Assembly: GCA_023053685.1 (NCBI GenBank)
Contig: JALIGW010000063.1
Span: forward strand, 2,786,614 to 2,850,613
Length of the DNA stretch: 64,000 nucleotides
From: Diadophis punctatus similis
Taxonomy: Eukaryota; Chordata; Lepidosauria; Squamata; Dipsadidae
Direction of reading: 5' to 3'
A model generated the notes under the pieces. That model had not been told where the DNA came from. It saw nothing but the letters and a program-made list of their open reading frames with translations, and did no database searches. This document shows positions 25,600-36,844 of the stretch, one piece after another; position 1 is the first letter of the stretch; each line of letters begins with the position of its first letter. The position numbers were made by a program, and so were the translations under genes.

Positions 25600-26590
25600 A
25601 TGTATGTATGTCTGACTTTACTGTCTTCAAAAGAGTGGCTTTTATCGTCCAAATGCAGATGGATTGCTGAATCTTGTCCTGATAGATTTGTTCTCCTATG
25701 TTGTGCCATGCATTTGTGAAGTGATTGTTTTGTTTCTGCAAAGTATAGGTTTGCACAAATCTCACTGTATTGTACTGCATATATACTACATTGCTTAGTT
25801 TGTATCTGGGTGTTTTATCCTTGGAGTAGACAAGCTTCTTGGGAACCCTGAAGCCTCCAACATGGCCTCTTATGGGTCTAAAGTGCACTACGTGGAACAC
25901 TGACCCTTCTGCCTTCGTGTATTTTTGGGTTAAAAGCAGAGGTGAAATCCAGCAGATTCTGACAGATTCTGGAGAACTGGTAGCAGAAATTTTGAGTAGT
26001 TTTGGGGTGGTATTTGAGTAGGCAAATACCACCTCTGGCTGGCTCCAGAGTGGGGTGGGAATGGAGATTTTGCAGTATCCTTCCCCTGCCATGCCCACCA
26101 AGCCACACCCACAGAAACGGTAGTAAAAAAATTTGGATTTCACCACTGGTTTAAAGTGTGGCTGTATATTGTGCTGATTGAAAATCCTCCTGAGCTCTTC
26201 ATATATTCCTGCAACATATGGACTTACAATGTTGCTTTGCTTGCTGTTCTCTTCTTTGTCTGTTATGGAGGAACTCCTGTTGGGTCTTTTTTGGATTTGA
26301 TGAAGACCCAGTTGGGATAGCCACACGTTCTGAGGGCTTCCTTGATGTGTCTTAGTTCTTTTTCTTTTCCCTCTTCACTGGTAGGCAAAACTTCAGCCCG
26401 GTGAACAACTCCCATTCTGTGCTCCATTGGGTGGTGAGAATCAAAATGTAAATATTGATCACTGTATGTGGGTTTTCTGTAAACTTCAATATTAAGTCTT
26501 TTGTTTTCTCTTGTTCCTTGAACCAAAAAACTCTGGTCCTCCCAAGTAGATCGTTCTGTTATGTGGCTCTATGATCTTAATAAAATATTG
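25600..26590 (-). mobile_element. Penelope-like retroelement fragment (RT end plus GIY-YIG region)
   Basis: Minus strand: [19 protein letters not shown], then KEALRTCGYPNWVFIKSKK, then [21 protein letters not shown]. These are the C-terminal RT and linker of Penelope elements. [14 protein letters not shown] follows, and, after a frame change, ETKQSLHKCMAQHRR of the GIY-YIG endonuclease. An inserted element at 25937-26155 splits it. A (GACT)n array lies at its 5' side. The same fragment occurs at the same place in V2R-4. Confidence 0.82.
25937..26155. mobile_element. MITE-like element inside Penelope fragment
   Basis: It begins AGGTGAAATCCAGCAGATTC and ends GGATTTCACCACTGG, inverted ends. A copy is nested at the same point in the Penelope fragment of V2R-4 (55147-55385), so it was inserted before the units split. 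Confidence 0.65.
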
Positions 26591-26661
26591 ACTGACTGAC
26601 TGACTGACTGACTGACTGACTGACTGACTGACTGACTGACTGACTGACTGACTGACTGACT
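26589..26661. repeat. (GACT)n microsatellite
   Basis: About 18 GACT units beside the Penelope fragment. The V2R-4 counterpart has about 12 (55837-55888). Confidence 0.95.
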
Positions 26662-26868
26662 GGTATATCTTTTGGCCTGTAAGATAAAATTGGTTTGGAT
26701 GAGCAAAATCCATTGACCTGAAACCAATCCTCAAGTTTTGAAGAATTTAAATGGCAAACATGGAAGGAAACGACCAAGCTGAAAAATAGAGAAGTTACTT
26801 CCTTCAACAGAATTCATCTTGCCCAATCCACTATGTTCTTCCAGCTCTTCCTGTCTTATTCTTCAAGA

Positions 26869-27101
26869 TAGCAATAGCACTTTACTTATATACCGCTTCA
26901 TAGTGCTTTACAGCACTCTCTAAGCGGTTTACAGAGTTCAGCATATTGCCCCCAACAATCTGGGTCCTCATTTTACCCACCTCGGAAGGATGGAAGACTG
27001 AGTCAACCTTGAGCCTAGTGAGATTTGAACAGCTGGACTGCTGAACTAGCAATCAGCTGAAGGTCGCAATGCTGCTTTTAACCACTGCGCTACCTCAGCT
27101 C
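26869..27101 (-). repeat. tRNA-derived SINE in V2R-2 intron 5
   Basis: Minus orientation, same family as 18326. The empty site is seen in V2R-4 (TTCAAGATCTTATTCC near 56090), so it inserted after those units separated. Confidence 0.82.
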
Positions 27102-27245
27102 CTATTCCTTCCATTACAGAATAAAATGGACATGTTGAAAATAGCAATGAAGAATAAAATAATCAAGTTCACACATGTCTTTTAACATGCAAATTGATAA
27201 AATGTTTTTGTTGAATCCAAAGCCCTTTCCTCTGGTGTCACTCAC

Positions 27246-27372
27246 CTTCCTGTGTGGAGATGGTCCCCTCCGGACAAGGAATGCAATCATAGCAGCAGAT
27301 TGGTTCTTCTTTCCGAGCCCGTTTTACAAATCCAGGGTGACAATTGTCCACACATTTGGACTGAGGCAGAGA
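27246..27372 (-). CDS. V2R-2 exon 5, cysteine-rich region
   Basis: 127 nt; acceptor CTTAG, donor GTGAGT, phase 0 to 1. It encodes [20 protein letters not shown] and [15 protein letters not shown]. Intact. Confidence 0.93.
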
Positions 27373-28396
27373 CTAAGCAGAAAAACAAAATTCATTCCAA
27401 AATATCTGCCAATTTGTAAGGCAGAAAAGGTTTCTTCTGGACTACATAAAGTATTTCAAAGCCACTCCCCTTTGGAAAATAATCCAAATCCTTGTTCCAG
27501 TTAAGATATAAAGAAAAAAAATTCCTCACAAACTAGGACTGTCAACCTCAAATGTGGTATTATTTAGTTATGTCTGTATATTTATATTTTCAATTCAATA
27601 CAGCTGCCATGCTGGGGAAATAAGACTAAAGATTACTGCCTAGTTTCTAGAATTATAGTGAGGATGAGTGGAGGTGAAATCATGAGAACATGTCACTTAA
27701 AAAGTGTAAGCCAGGCATCTTTTGCTGCAGCACATGGGACATGAATTTGAGCCCTCTGTGGGAAAGGGATATTTCTAAGGCCCAGTTAGTATTCAAGACA
27801 AGGTCCTTTCTATTGAAGAAGTACAGTTTTCTTGTTAGTCGCTACTTCTGTCCAACTCTTTAAGCCCCCAAGAACCATAGCACTCCAGAACACCCTGTCC
27901 TCCACTACCTCCCAAAATTAGGACTACAATTAGATGACATGGAAAGGCATATCCACATTTACTTATTACTTAAATTTGGAGAATTATTTGTTTCAATGGA
28001 AGACTAAAGGCAGCTGACAATCAAGATAAGCAATTGCATTCAAGGGGTTTGTAGATGGTTTAGAAGCCAGAGACCAAATTTAAGTAGCATTTCATTACAA
28101 ACTGACCCTCATTATTTCACCTGCCAAAAAGGACTCTTGGGGTAAGGGGCAACTTTCAGTCCTTCATTTTTCCAGAAAAAGGCATTATCTCACATCGGAC
28201 AAGCAATTGTGGTTCCATTTTGATTGAACACCTTGGATCACCTTCCTAGCAGCAGGAGGCCTATCCCAGTGGGGTGAAACAGAGGCATAAATACCTCTTG
28301 TCAGATATGGGCTCTTTAAAAATATCTGAGCCTGCTCTTTCAGGGGACACTAACACCAACTATACAGACAGAAAAGTTTCCAATATTTTCAAGCAC

Positions 28397-28609
28397 CTTG
28401 TTGACCAACTTTAGCCGTGAAAGAGCATCTTTGTTGATAATAAGCTTTTGTCTCTCAAGACTCCCCAGTTGCTCTTGGATGGGATCCTTCTTGAGGAAAA
28501 ACAACCAACTTATGATATTCAGATCTGCTGCTACATTTCTACTCTGGTCCAAGTATACTTTCTCCCAGGAAAAATTGCAAAACTCATTCTTCTCCAGAAA
28601 GGGATGGAA
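28397..28609 (-). CDS. V2R-2 exon 4, end of ligand-binding domain
   Basis: 213 nt, phase 0 to 0, acceptor TTCTAG and donor GTGCTT. From [10 protein letters not shown] to LSRLKLVNK. It carries [14 protein letters not shown] and WLFFLKKDP where the sisters have LDQSGN and WLLFP. Open. Confidence 0.92.
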
Positions 28610-28729
28610 CTAGAATTGAAACATCCAGGAATTTTGAAAGCATCTTGAAACATCCTAAAAGGAGGAGCAATTTTAAAGCTGAGCCAGTGAACAAGAGATG
28701 TTCAGTCTCCCCTTCACTATTTGCTTAAA

Positions 28730-28955
28730 TAGCAATAGCACTTAGACTTATATACCACTTCACAGTGCTTTTACAGCCCTCTCTAAGTGGTTTATAGAAT
28801 CAACATATTGCCCCCAACAATCTGGGTCCCTATTTTACCACCTTGGGAAGGATGGAAGGCTGAGTCAACCTTGAGCTGGTCAGGATTGAACTCCTGGCAG
28901 TGAGCAGTGAGTTAGCCAGCAATACTAACATTGTAACCACTGTGCCACGAAGGCT
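28730..28955 (-). repeat. tRNA-derived SINE in V2R-2 intron 3
   Basis: Orthologous in position to the SINE at 4348 and 42202. It shows a single GTAAC at the spot where the V2R-1 copy has the solo LTR. Confidence 0.82.
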
Positions 28956-29262
28956 AAATGCAAAGACTGAGCAGCCATCAGTCTGAAAAGCTTTAATTGG
29001 ATTTCTGCAGTGAAGAGGGTTTAGACTAAATGATCCCAGGTTTAGCTGAAATTTAGATTATAAAATTCTATCATGCTAATTACAAACCCATAAGTACAGA
29101 GATTTATTTAAAATGTTTACATTTTAAATAATTTTATAACAGCAGTGTTTAATATCAAAATATAATTGTCTTTGGAACATAATCCTGTGAACTAAATCTG
29201 GCATCATCTTGGCCAAACCTGTTGGTTTTTTGTAGAACAATGGTCCCCTACATGGATGTTGG

Positions 29263-29370
<108 letters not shown>

Positions 29371-29450
29371 TGCTAAATAATAATTTCCCCTTTTTTTTTT
29401 TTTTGCTAAATGGGAACTAGGTTTGATGGATCCTTGTCAGGACCATATAC

Positions 29451-30235
29451 CTGCCATGGCTCTAGCCTTGGAGCCCCCAATCTCTCTGTCTTCTCCTCCT
29501 AGATATTGAGGAATATGCAACATTCAAGGCATGGGCCAGAGTCTTAACAACACTATAGAAATGGTGGTCATTTTTTATCTGAATTCTATTCTCTTTCTCT
29601 TCCATGTCCAGTGGTGCTATCTGGGTGCATCGTCTCCGGCCCTTGACAGAAAGGACATGCTTTGAAAAAGAACAGTGAAAAGACTGATCTTCAAATTTGG
29701 AATCCATAAAAAGATTGGGTTGAAAGTCATCATTATTTAGCCATTTTCTTTCCTGAAAAGAAAAGGCCCAAAAACTATGGATATATTTGTAAAGTGTATG
29801 TCTTATCATTGTCACTTTCTCCACAATTGTGGTGATCCAGACTTTCCCTTCAATGGGTCCTGGCAAACCTTCAATTGTTAAATGGATGTGGCGAACTCTA
29901 TCCACAAGGGAAGAAAATTCTAAGAAGTGAACAAAGACATTGACTTTTCTCCACTTAGAGATGGCATTTCTGAGAGGTTCTGTAGGTCTAGTCACTGAGA
30001 ATTGTTCTGAGATAACGACACAAATTCCATTTCTGACAAGCATAGGACTGAACGTTCTCATAAAATTCTCTCCTTCCTCTGTGTCTGGTGGAAAGAGACC
30101 AATCAAAGTCCATCTGAAATGGAGGAGGAGTTGGACAATTCCTATATACTGGATCCCATTTTTGGGGAGCATCTGATGGAAAAAAGGAATTTGACTTTTA
30201 TCACTCAGAGCCTCTGAAACAATTCCAAACCTGAT
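29451..30235 (-). pseudogene. V2R-2 exon 3, with 10 bp deletion
   Basis: 785 nt, acceptor TTCTTCAG and donor GTATAT. Open from [13 protein letters not shown] to AYSSISRRR. The sister copies then read KMEEKER or KMVEKER, while this one has lost 10 bp, shifts frame and stops at TAG 29462-29464. In V2R-4 the same segment is 60 nt from AGGAGGAGA to the donor; here it is 50. Confidence 0.9.
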
Positions 30236-30762
30236 CTGAAGAAGCAATGAAGAATGGTGTATTATATTTAGATCAGATCAAGTCCAAAATATAAGCTTTA
30301 ACACATCCAGTGTCGTTCTCACAAACATATTAGAATAGTTTATGGTTCTTAACCCTTAAGCCATATCAAGATAAAGAATACAAAATGCGGAATATTAGTA
30401 AGATTGGATATAATCATTTGTCTAAACGGGGGTCTAAGATACTGCTCTTTCTCTTTTCTAATAAAATTGACATTCAGATAATAGACATGCTATGTCATCT
30501 ATCTCCAGAGCACTGCAAATGCAAATCAGTTCATTTTAGAGATTTGCTTAAATGTCCCATATTTAACATTGGGTCCAGCTGCTCAAGTCTTGCTCGAGTG
30601 AATGTTTAGCCCACTCCCCAGTGTGGATCCCAATCCCTAGCCATGACAATGGCCATTGTGAAAAGCAGCTCATGAATTCCATAGAAAAGATATGATTGTA
30701 TATATTGAATATAATATCAACAACCTTCTCACTTTGCCAGATAGGGAAAAACACAAACAAAC

Positions 30763-31054
30763 CTGTGGGACTTTATAGGTGCCTACTAATGTTGACATCT
30801 GAATGGAGATGTCATCAACAGATCCATCAAGAACAGCCATCAGGTTGTCCTTCTTGCCACAGCTGTAGTTGGGAACATTGGCTTCTCCAGTTGAGAGCAT
30901 GTCCAGCAAGGCATCTGAAGTCCCAAGGGTGTTCAAATAATTGTCATGGATGTTGTAGCCAAGTGTGAGATTGTACAAAAGCTGAGAATTCTTGTTGACT
31001 TTTTGAATGGCAAAAATGAAGCATAGGATTCTTGCTGGATAATTAAATGAACTA
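30763..31054 (-). CDS. V2R-2 exon 2, ligand-binding domain
   Basis: 292 nt; acceptor TTTTACAG, donor GTTTGT. It reads [20 protein letters not shown] at its start and GTYKVPQ at its end. Open. Confidence 0.93.
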
Positions 31055-31723
31055 CTGTAAAATAAGGTTCATGATAACATCATCTCTAACAACAACAATA
31101 TACAGTATTTTCATTTATTCCTCTTTCTCGCCACAAGCCCATTCAGTCTTAAGCTAAAGGAGTTCAAAACAAGAAGTAAATTATAGTCACCCATCACCAT
31201 TTAATTTTTATGAGTGTTGGGAAGGTGGATGAAGATTTAACAATCACAAATATATCATTATTTGTAATGGTGCTCATTTTTAATTTGTGCAATGACCAAG
31301 ATTCAAAATCATTCAATCATTAAAATAGAATCATCAGCAAAGAGGACTTATCATAAGTGACCCAGAAAAGCAATTCTAAAAACAAGCCATCCTCTATTCT
31401 TACTAGAATCAGGCATTGAATATCAATGAATGGTTATAAAAATAGGGAAATGGGTTGAGCAGAGGCAAATACGAAGTTTTCAATAAGCTAGTTGTGATTA
31501 ACTCTGGATTGTACAAGAGGGGAAAATAATTTGGACTTGGGGGGGTTGGCCCTGTCTTTGGATTTGGGTCTCTTAAAATAAGACATAAGAGAGAAGCCAT
31601 GGAAATCCAAATGATTCAAGAAATTAAACAGGTCCTGCAATATAGGAGTAAGTGAAAGAAAAGAAGAATAGTGTTAGGACTGCAAATGGGGAGAATGCAA
31701 TTCTATCACACTGAATGACTTAC

Positions 31724-31941
31724 GAGGGAGATTGAGTATAAGGAGCTGTGTTGAAAGACAGCATTATATGGGATATTACTGTGGCAATGGAGACTATACT
31801 AATGAGGTGGTCTCCTGGCCTGTAATAGCTCCGTAGTTTTCTTCCCTCATGTTCCTCCAAACTCAGCAGGCACTTCATTCTCAGCTTCCCAGAGACTGGC
31901 TGGAACATCAGCAGAAGTAGCAGCAGAAGGATGAGGTCCAT
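31724..31941 (-). CDS. V2R-2 exon 1, signal peptide
   Basis: 218 nt from the ATG at 31941 to a perfect donor GTAAGT. It begins [18 protein letters not shown], then RMKCLLSLEEHEGRKLRSYY. Intact. Confidence 0.93.
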
Positions 31942-33580
31942 AATTCATGGGGCTGACTCAATCCTTTTCCTGTTTCTAAAGAAGAACAAGGGAGTTTGAA
32001 AAATTCAAAGCACTGTCACAAGATGGAAATGACAGTGACTTTCTTGACTGAGAGAAAGAGATAAACAGAACTTCACCTGGAAAGGAGAGAAAGGAAAGGT
32101 ACATTCAAGAAGCACAGTCCCTGAAGGTCCCAAAACTTGTGCCACACAGAGTGTGACCTGAGACATTTATCCTTTTTCTGATGCAAGATCCCTTTCAAGT
32201 TGCTTCAGTCTGATGTTTACTTCAAAGGCAATCACTGAAGAAATATCAGGAGAGATCTCACAGACCAGGATTTTAATAATTACTGTAAGAAGCAACATCT
32301 CCTCTGGGGATCCTGACCTACTTCTGGGCCTCCATGTGCAGAGGGGAAGCTTGAGAAAAGCATAGTGAAAAATCATAGATATTCCCCTAGAGGGCATTGG
32401 TCTGAAGTGGTTGTGGTCCTTCCTTTCTGGACATGTCTAGAAAGTGATGCTGAAGGAAGGTAGTTCGACACTCAGGAAATTGGGTGTTGTCCTTCAATGT
32501 ATTCTCTTGTCTCCAGAGACTCCTGGGGAAGGTCACCCAGAACTACATAGTTTGGTGCCACATTAGGTTGATGACGATTAATTCTAGTGCTGCCTGTCTC
32601 CTGATGCTAAGGAAGAAATCTATAACTTTGAACCCTGCCTAATGTTAAGAATAGGATTTGTTTGTAATTTACTTTTCTATTAGATCTCCATATATTAATC
32701 ACAAATTTGAAGTGATTTTAAAATTGCTCATGCGAAAGTGAAATTTTATTTGCCCTAGAAATATCAACTTTGAGATGATATTTGAGACAAAGGTTCTGGA
32801 AATTGATAATTGGCCCACTGTATCATTGGGTAAATATGGAATAAGTTATGGGGATAGACTTTTTTTCTTTATACGTGCCCTTCAGTATTCATGTAATGCA
32901 CCCAGAACCGTGAACTTTGAAGTGTCTTTGTTTATTAAATAAACAACGGGCTATATGATGTCTCCTTTGGAACCTCCCCAAATTCTTCTTCAGAGGTCAG
33001 CTGAAGGGAGGATGAGCTCATTCCTGGCATGTCAGGAACTGGGTTAATTAATGGCTCTGACCAGCTGGCCAAAAGAGTTCAGCTGGGGAAAGCTTGCAGA
33101 TGGCCAGCAAAGAGGAGGAGGAGCTGCCTTCTGTTTGCATCCAAAAGCACACATGGCAGAGAAAAGACAAGAACAATGGAGATCTGCCAGATTACTTGGG
33201 AGACGACCCCGCCTGTCTTAATGGACTGCACCAGAAAGCTATTTTTCACAGCAGACAGAGATAGACATTGCTGGGAACAATGGTTTTCTAGCGGTTTGTT
33301 CTTCCTGCTTCCTGCTTGACTGTGTTTGGAATTGTGCCTTGGAGACTCTGAACTTCTCTTGCCAAATGAGCTCTTGCTTGTATATTTCAGTTTTGCCTGG
33401 TGGATTTCAGTTTCTTAGGTGGACTTAATTGTTTGAGCAACTTTCCATTGCTTTATGAACTATTGGCCATTGCCTTGTGGACTAACCTTGGCCTCCTTGT
33501 GGCTGGATTTATTTGGGACAGTTCTGAGGCTGCGTGAAGGGAATTGCTGGAGAAAATTAATAAACTCACTAAACTACACT
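31942..33580. other. 5' flank of V2R-2; no gene seen
   Basis: Non-coding sequence collinear with 16825-19020. It includes the conserved block (32870-33130) without the SINE and (TTTA)n array present in the first unit. A plus-strand ATTAATAAACTCACTAAACT motif near 33556 resembles the one near 18990. Confidence 0.5.
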
Positions 33581-33581
33581 T

Positions 33582-33585
<4 letters not shown>

Positions 33586-33626
<41 letters not shown>

Positions 33627-33646
33627 TGAGTGAGTGAGTGAGTGAG
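33586..33646. repeat. (GT)n plus (GAGT)n microsatellite
   Basis: About 19 GT units followed by six GAGT units. Confidence 0.94.
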
Positions 33647-33924
33647 TTGAGGCAGCACAGGCTCTGAGGACTGCACCTAAGATGCAGCATGGTGGATGAT
33701 GAGACCTGATTTCTTACCACATCATCCCACATCATTTGGGGCAACTTGGTGGCCCTTTTGCTGGTTGTGTGGATGCTCTTGGTTGGATGGGACTCCTTTG
33801 ACATTCCCATCTCTGAGAATGGTTCTAACCTTCCATTCAAATGACCTCCAGGTGCTTTGAAGGTGCAGTTGGGAGTCTCTGTGGTCCTGGTGTATCTGTA
33901 GTTAGATATACATACACACAAACC

Positions 33925-34582
33925 TGTGGGACTTTGTAGGTGCCTCCTAATGTTGACATCTGGATGGAGATGTCTTCAAGAAGAGATGTCTTCAAGAAGA
34001 GCCTTCCTTCCACATCTGTAGTTGAAAACATTGGCTTCTCCAGTAGAGAGCATGTTCAGCAAGGCATCTGAAGTGCCAAGTGTGTTCAAATAATTGTCAT
34101 GCATGTTGTAGCCAAGTGTGAGATTGTGCAAGAGCTGTGGGCTCTTGTGGGCCTTCAACGGCAAAAAGGAAGCAAACTATTTATGGCACACCAGAAGATA
34201 ACCTACTATAAAAAAAATATCCATGTTATCATCATGAAAAACAACAATAGCACCAGCAAATTTTTTATACCGTTCCAAAACGAGGGGCAAATGATAGTGA
34301 TCTAATCACTATTTATTTTTTGTGAATGTTGAGAAGATGGGATGGAGATAGTCCTCTGCCAGGAGTAAGAATCACAAATACACCATTATTTTGATCAGTA
34401 CAAATTTTCATGTGTCGAGTAACTAGGATTCAAAATCATTCGATCATTAAAGTAGAATCACCATAAAAGGAAGAGAGTGCCAGGAAAGCAATTCAGAATA
34501 ACAGAGTAAACTGGCCTGTAATAGCTCCATAGACTTTTTTTTCCATCCTGGTGCTCCAAACTCAGCAGGCACTTCATTCTGG
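33925..34582 (-). pseudogene. Remnant of a fifth V2R unit (exons 1 and 2)
   Basis: Minus strand: 34511-34582 encodes RMKCLLSLEHQDGKK and WSYYRP, a piece of exon 1 without its signal peptide. 33925-34170 encodes LLHNLTLGYNMHDNYLNTLG, then [15 protein letters not shown], a piece of exon 2. Exon 2 carries a direct duplication of CTTCTTGAAGACATCT that brings in a TGA, and has lost the normal segment before DDISIQMS. The order (exon 1 upstream of exon 2) fits a former gene. No exons 3-6 of this unit are seen before V2R-2. Confidence 0.82.
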
Positions 34583-34739
34583 TGATGGTTGAGGCTCCAG
34601 CCAGACCTCCCCACCCCCAACAGATTCCCCGATCAGGGCAGGGATACAAAAGAGTCAGCCTCTGCTTGCCTCCGCCCGCCCCCTGCCCCAGTTCTCTTGG
34701 CATTCAGGGCATATCACAGTCCTAACATTAAAGCCCTAA

Positions 34740-34767
34740 CACTAACACTAACCCTTTTAGTGTATCA

Positions 34768-34801
<34 letters not shown>

Positions 34802-35006
34802 AGTACGTGTACGTGTATCAGTAGTAGGTTCTAAAACCCATTGCTACCGGTTTGCACTCGTGCGACGTTTCTGCGCATATGCAGAAGAGTTGCAGGCAGG
34901 TGGATGGAGCCTCCCGCCGACATTGCCAAACCGGAAGCAACACACCGCTGATATGTAGATATTGTATATATGTTATATTCCTTTTTTCTCCCAACCATTC
35001 TTAAAT
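34740..35006. other. Intergenic sequence with (GT)n and a MITE-like copy
   Basis: (GT)n at 34770-34798, then a deleted copy of the element at 20050 (34815-34955), then host sequence shared with 20215-20255 and 53222-53262. Confidence 0.55.
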
Positions 35007-35010
35007 CAAA

Positions 35011-35109
<99 letters not shown>

Positions 35110-35111
35110 AT
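35007..35111. repeat. (AAAT)n microsatellite
   Basis: About 26 units at the site matching 20258 and 53263. Confidence 0.95.
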
Positions 35112-35939
35112 ACTTCTGACTCCTGTTTTCTTCAATTATATTTTGTTCTTTTCGAAATTCTTATTATCTAAATCCACTTGGAATTTCCATGAAATAATTG
35201 CAAAAAATCTGTATGTATTTCAGTCTGTAGGGGTCATCCACTCAATTTTTTAATGGTCATCCAAGTGCATTTCTAACTCCAGTAAATCCATTTCAGTTGT
35301 CTCCTAGAGTATTTGTCTGCCTTCAATAGTAATTTCTGGTTTAAGTAAAGTTTAAAAAGTTCAAGCACTTTACAGGCTCATAGATCACATGATTCCTTTA
35401 AAGTGGTCATTTTTTGTTCTGGTAATCAACTTTCAAGGTTTAAATTTCAATTGATTAACAAACCAGAGATTCTTTGTAATTAACTTCATAGTCTTTAAAT
35501 CAGTTTTACAAAGCATTTATAAAGTTTTCCAAAAACGACTCTAAAATCACCTCTTTGTTGTATATTACAAAAGATTAGAAAAAATAAAGATTTTACAAAG
35601 TTGGAAAGAAGTGATTTTTTAAATGCACTGAAGAGGATCCCACCCACTGACTGCTAAACTTGTTTCAAACATCTTTCTGTTAATTTACTTATTCAGTCAG
35701 TCAGTCAGTCCTATATGACAATAAAATCTCATTTCTTATCTTGTCCTTCCCTAGTTTCATGACAATTTCAATTATTAATTAATTTATTTTACACTTTGAT
35801 GATTATCTTAAATAAGTCTTACATTCTTTGTATGTTTATTTCTTTTGATTTTAAATAACTTTAATTGTCAAAACAAGCAAACAAACTCAATAATAACTGC
35901 AATAAAAAATTGTTATGAGCCTGAGAAACTACTTCATGA
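35112..35939. other. 3' flank of V2R-3; no gene seen
   Basis: AT-rich non-coding sequence, collinear with flanks of V2R-2 and V2R-4. It holds the CAGTCAGTCAGTCC motif (35695-35710) into which the L2 of the V2R-2 unit inserted, so this is the empty site. Confidence 0.55.
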
Positions 35940-36844
35940 TCAGATACCGACTTTTATCATTAAATGTTCCTTAGTATTTAGATCTGGTCTCAGGATGATA
36001 ATGTAGCACTTGGGGAAGAAAATGCAGCCCAGCAGGCCAGCACCAGAAGCCAAGATGGAGAAAACCTGCACGGCCACCATGTATTTTCCTTTCGTGCTCA
36101 AGTAGGTGGGCAGGAAGGAGATCCAGACGCTGCAGAAGACCAGCATGCTGAAGGTGATCATTTTGGCTTCATTGAAGGCCCCAGGCAGGTTCCTGGCCAA
36201 GAAAGCCACTGTGAAGCAAATGGCAGCAAGGAAACCCATGTAGCTGAGAACAACATAAAACATGGTCACAGAGCCTTCATTGCATTGAAGAATGATCTCT
36301 CCAGGCTGGGAATGCAAGTCAGAATCAGGAAATGGGGGGAAAACTCCCAGCCAGATTGCACAAATTACAATTTTTCCAGCAGAACCAGAAAGGATGATGG
36401 AGTTGGCCAAGCTCTTCCCCAACCATCTCCTCACCCTGTTCCCTGGTTTAGTGGCCAGGAATGCCAGCACAACCATGATCGTTTTGGCTAACACACAAGA
36501 CACAGCTACAGAGAAGATGATGCTGAACATTGTTTGTCGGAGAAGGCAAGTGGCTTTCCTTGGTCGACCAATGAAGAAAAAGGAGGACAAGAAGCAGAGC
36601 AAGAGGGAAACCAGGAGGATGTAGGACAGGTCACGGTTGTTAGCTTTGACAATAGGAGTTTCTAGGTATTTAAGGAATATGACCAAAACAAAGCCTGTGG
36701 TTAGAAACAAGAGTACAGCAAAGGAAACCAGGATGATGCCCAGGTATTCTTCATAGGACAGGAAGGTTATTCTTTTGGGGATACATTGGATTCTGTCATC
36801 AGTTGGATATTTATCATCTGGGCACTTGGTGCATTTTTCAGTAT
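35940..36844 (-). CDS. V2R-3 exon 6, seven-transmembrane domain
   Basis: 905 nt, acceptor TTTTCTCAG, stop TGA at 35940-35942. 301 residues, nearly identical to the V2R-2 and V2R-4 copies; small differences include EEYLG for EEHLG and EAKMITF for EAKLITF. Seven membrane segments and the V2R signatures are present. Intact. Confidence 0.95.

Noticed and set aside
26492..26807. Ser-Val-Ser-Gln repeat frames (also 55394-56010)
   Set aside because: Translation of the (GACT)n arrays, not a repeat protein.
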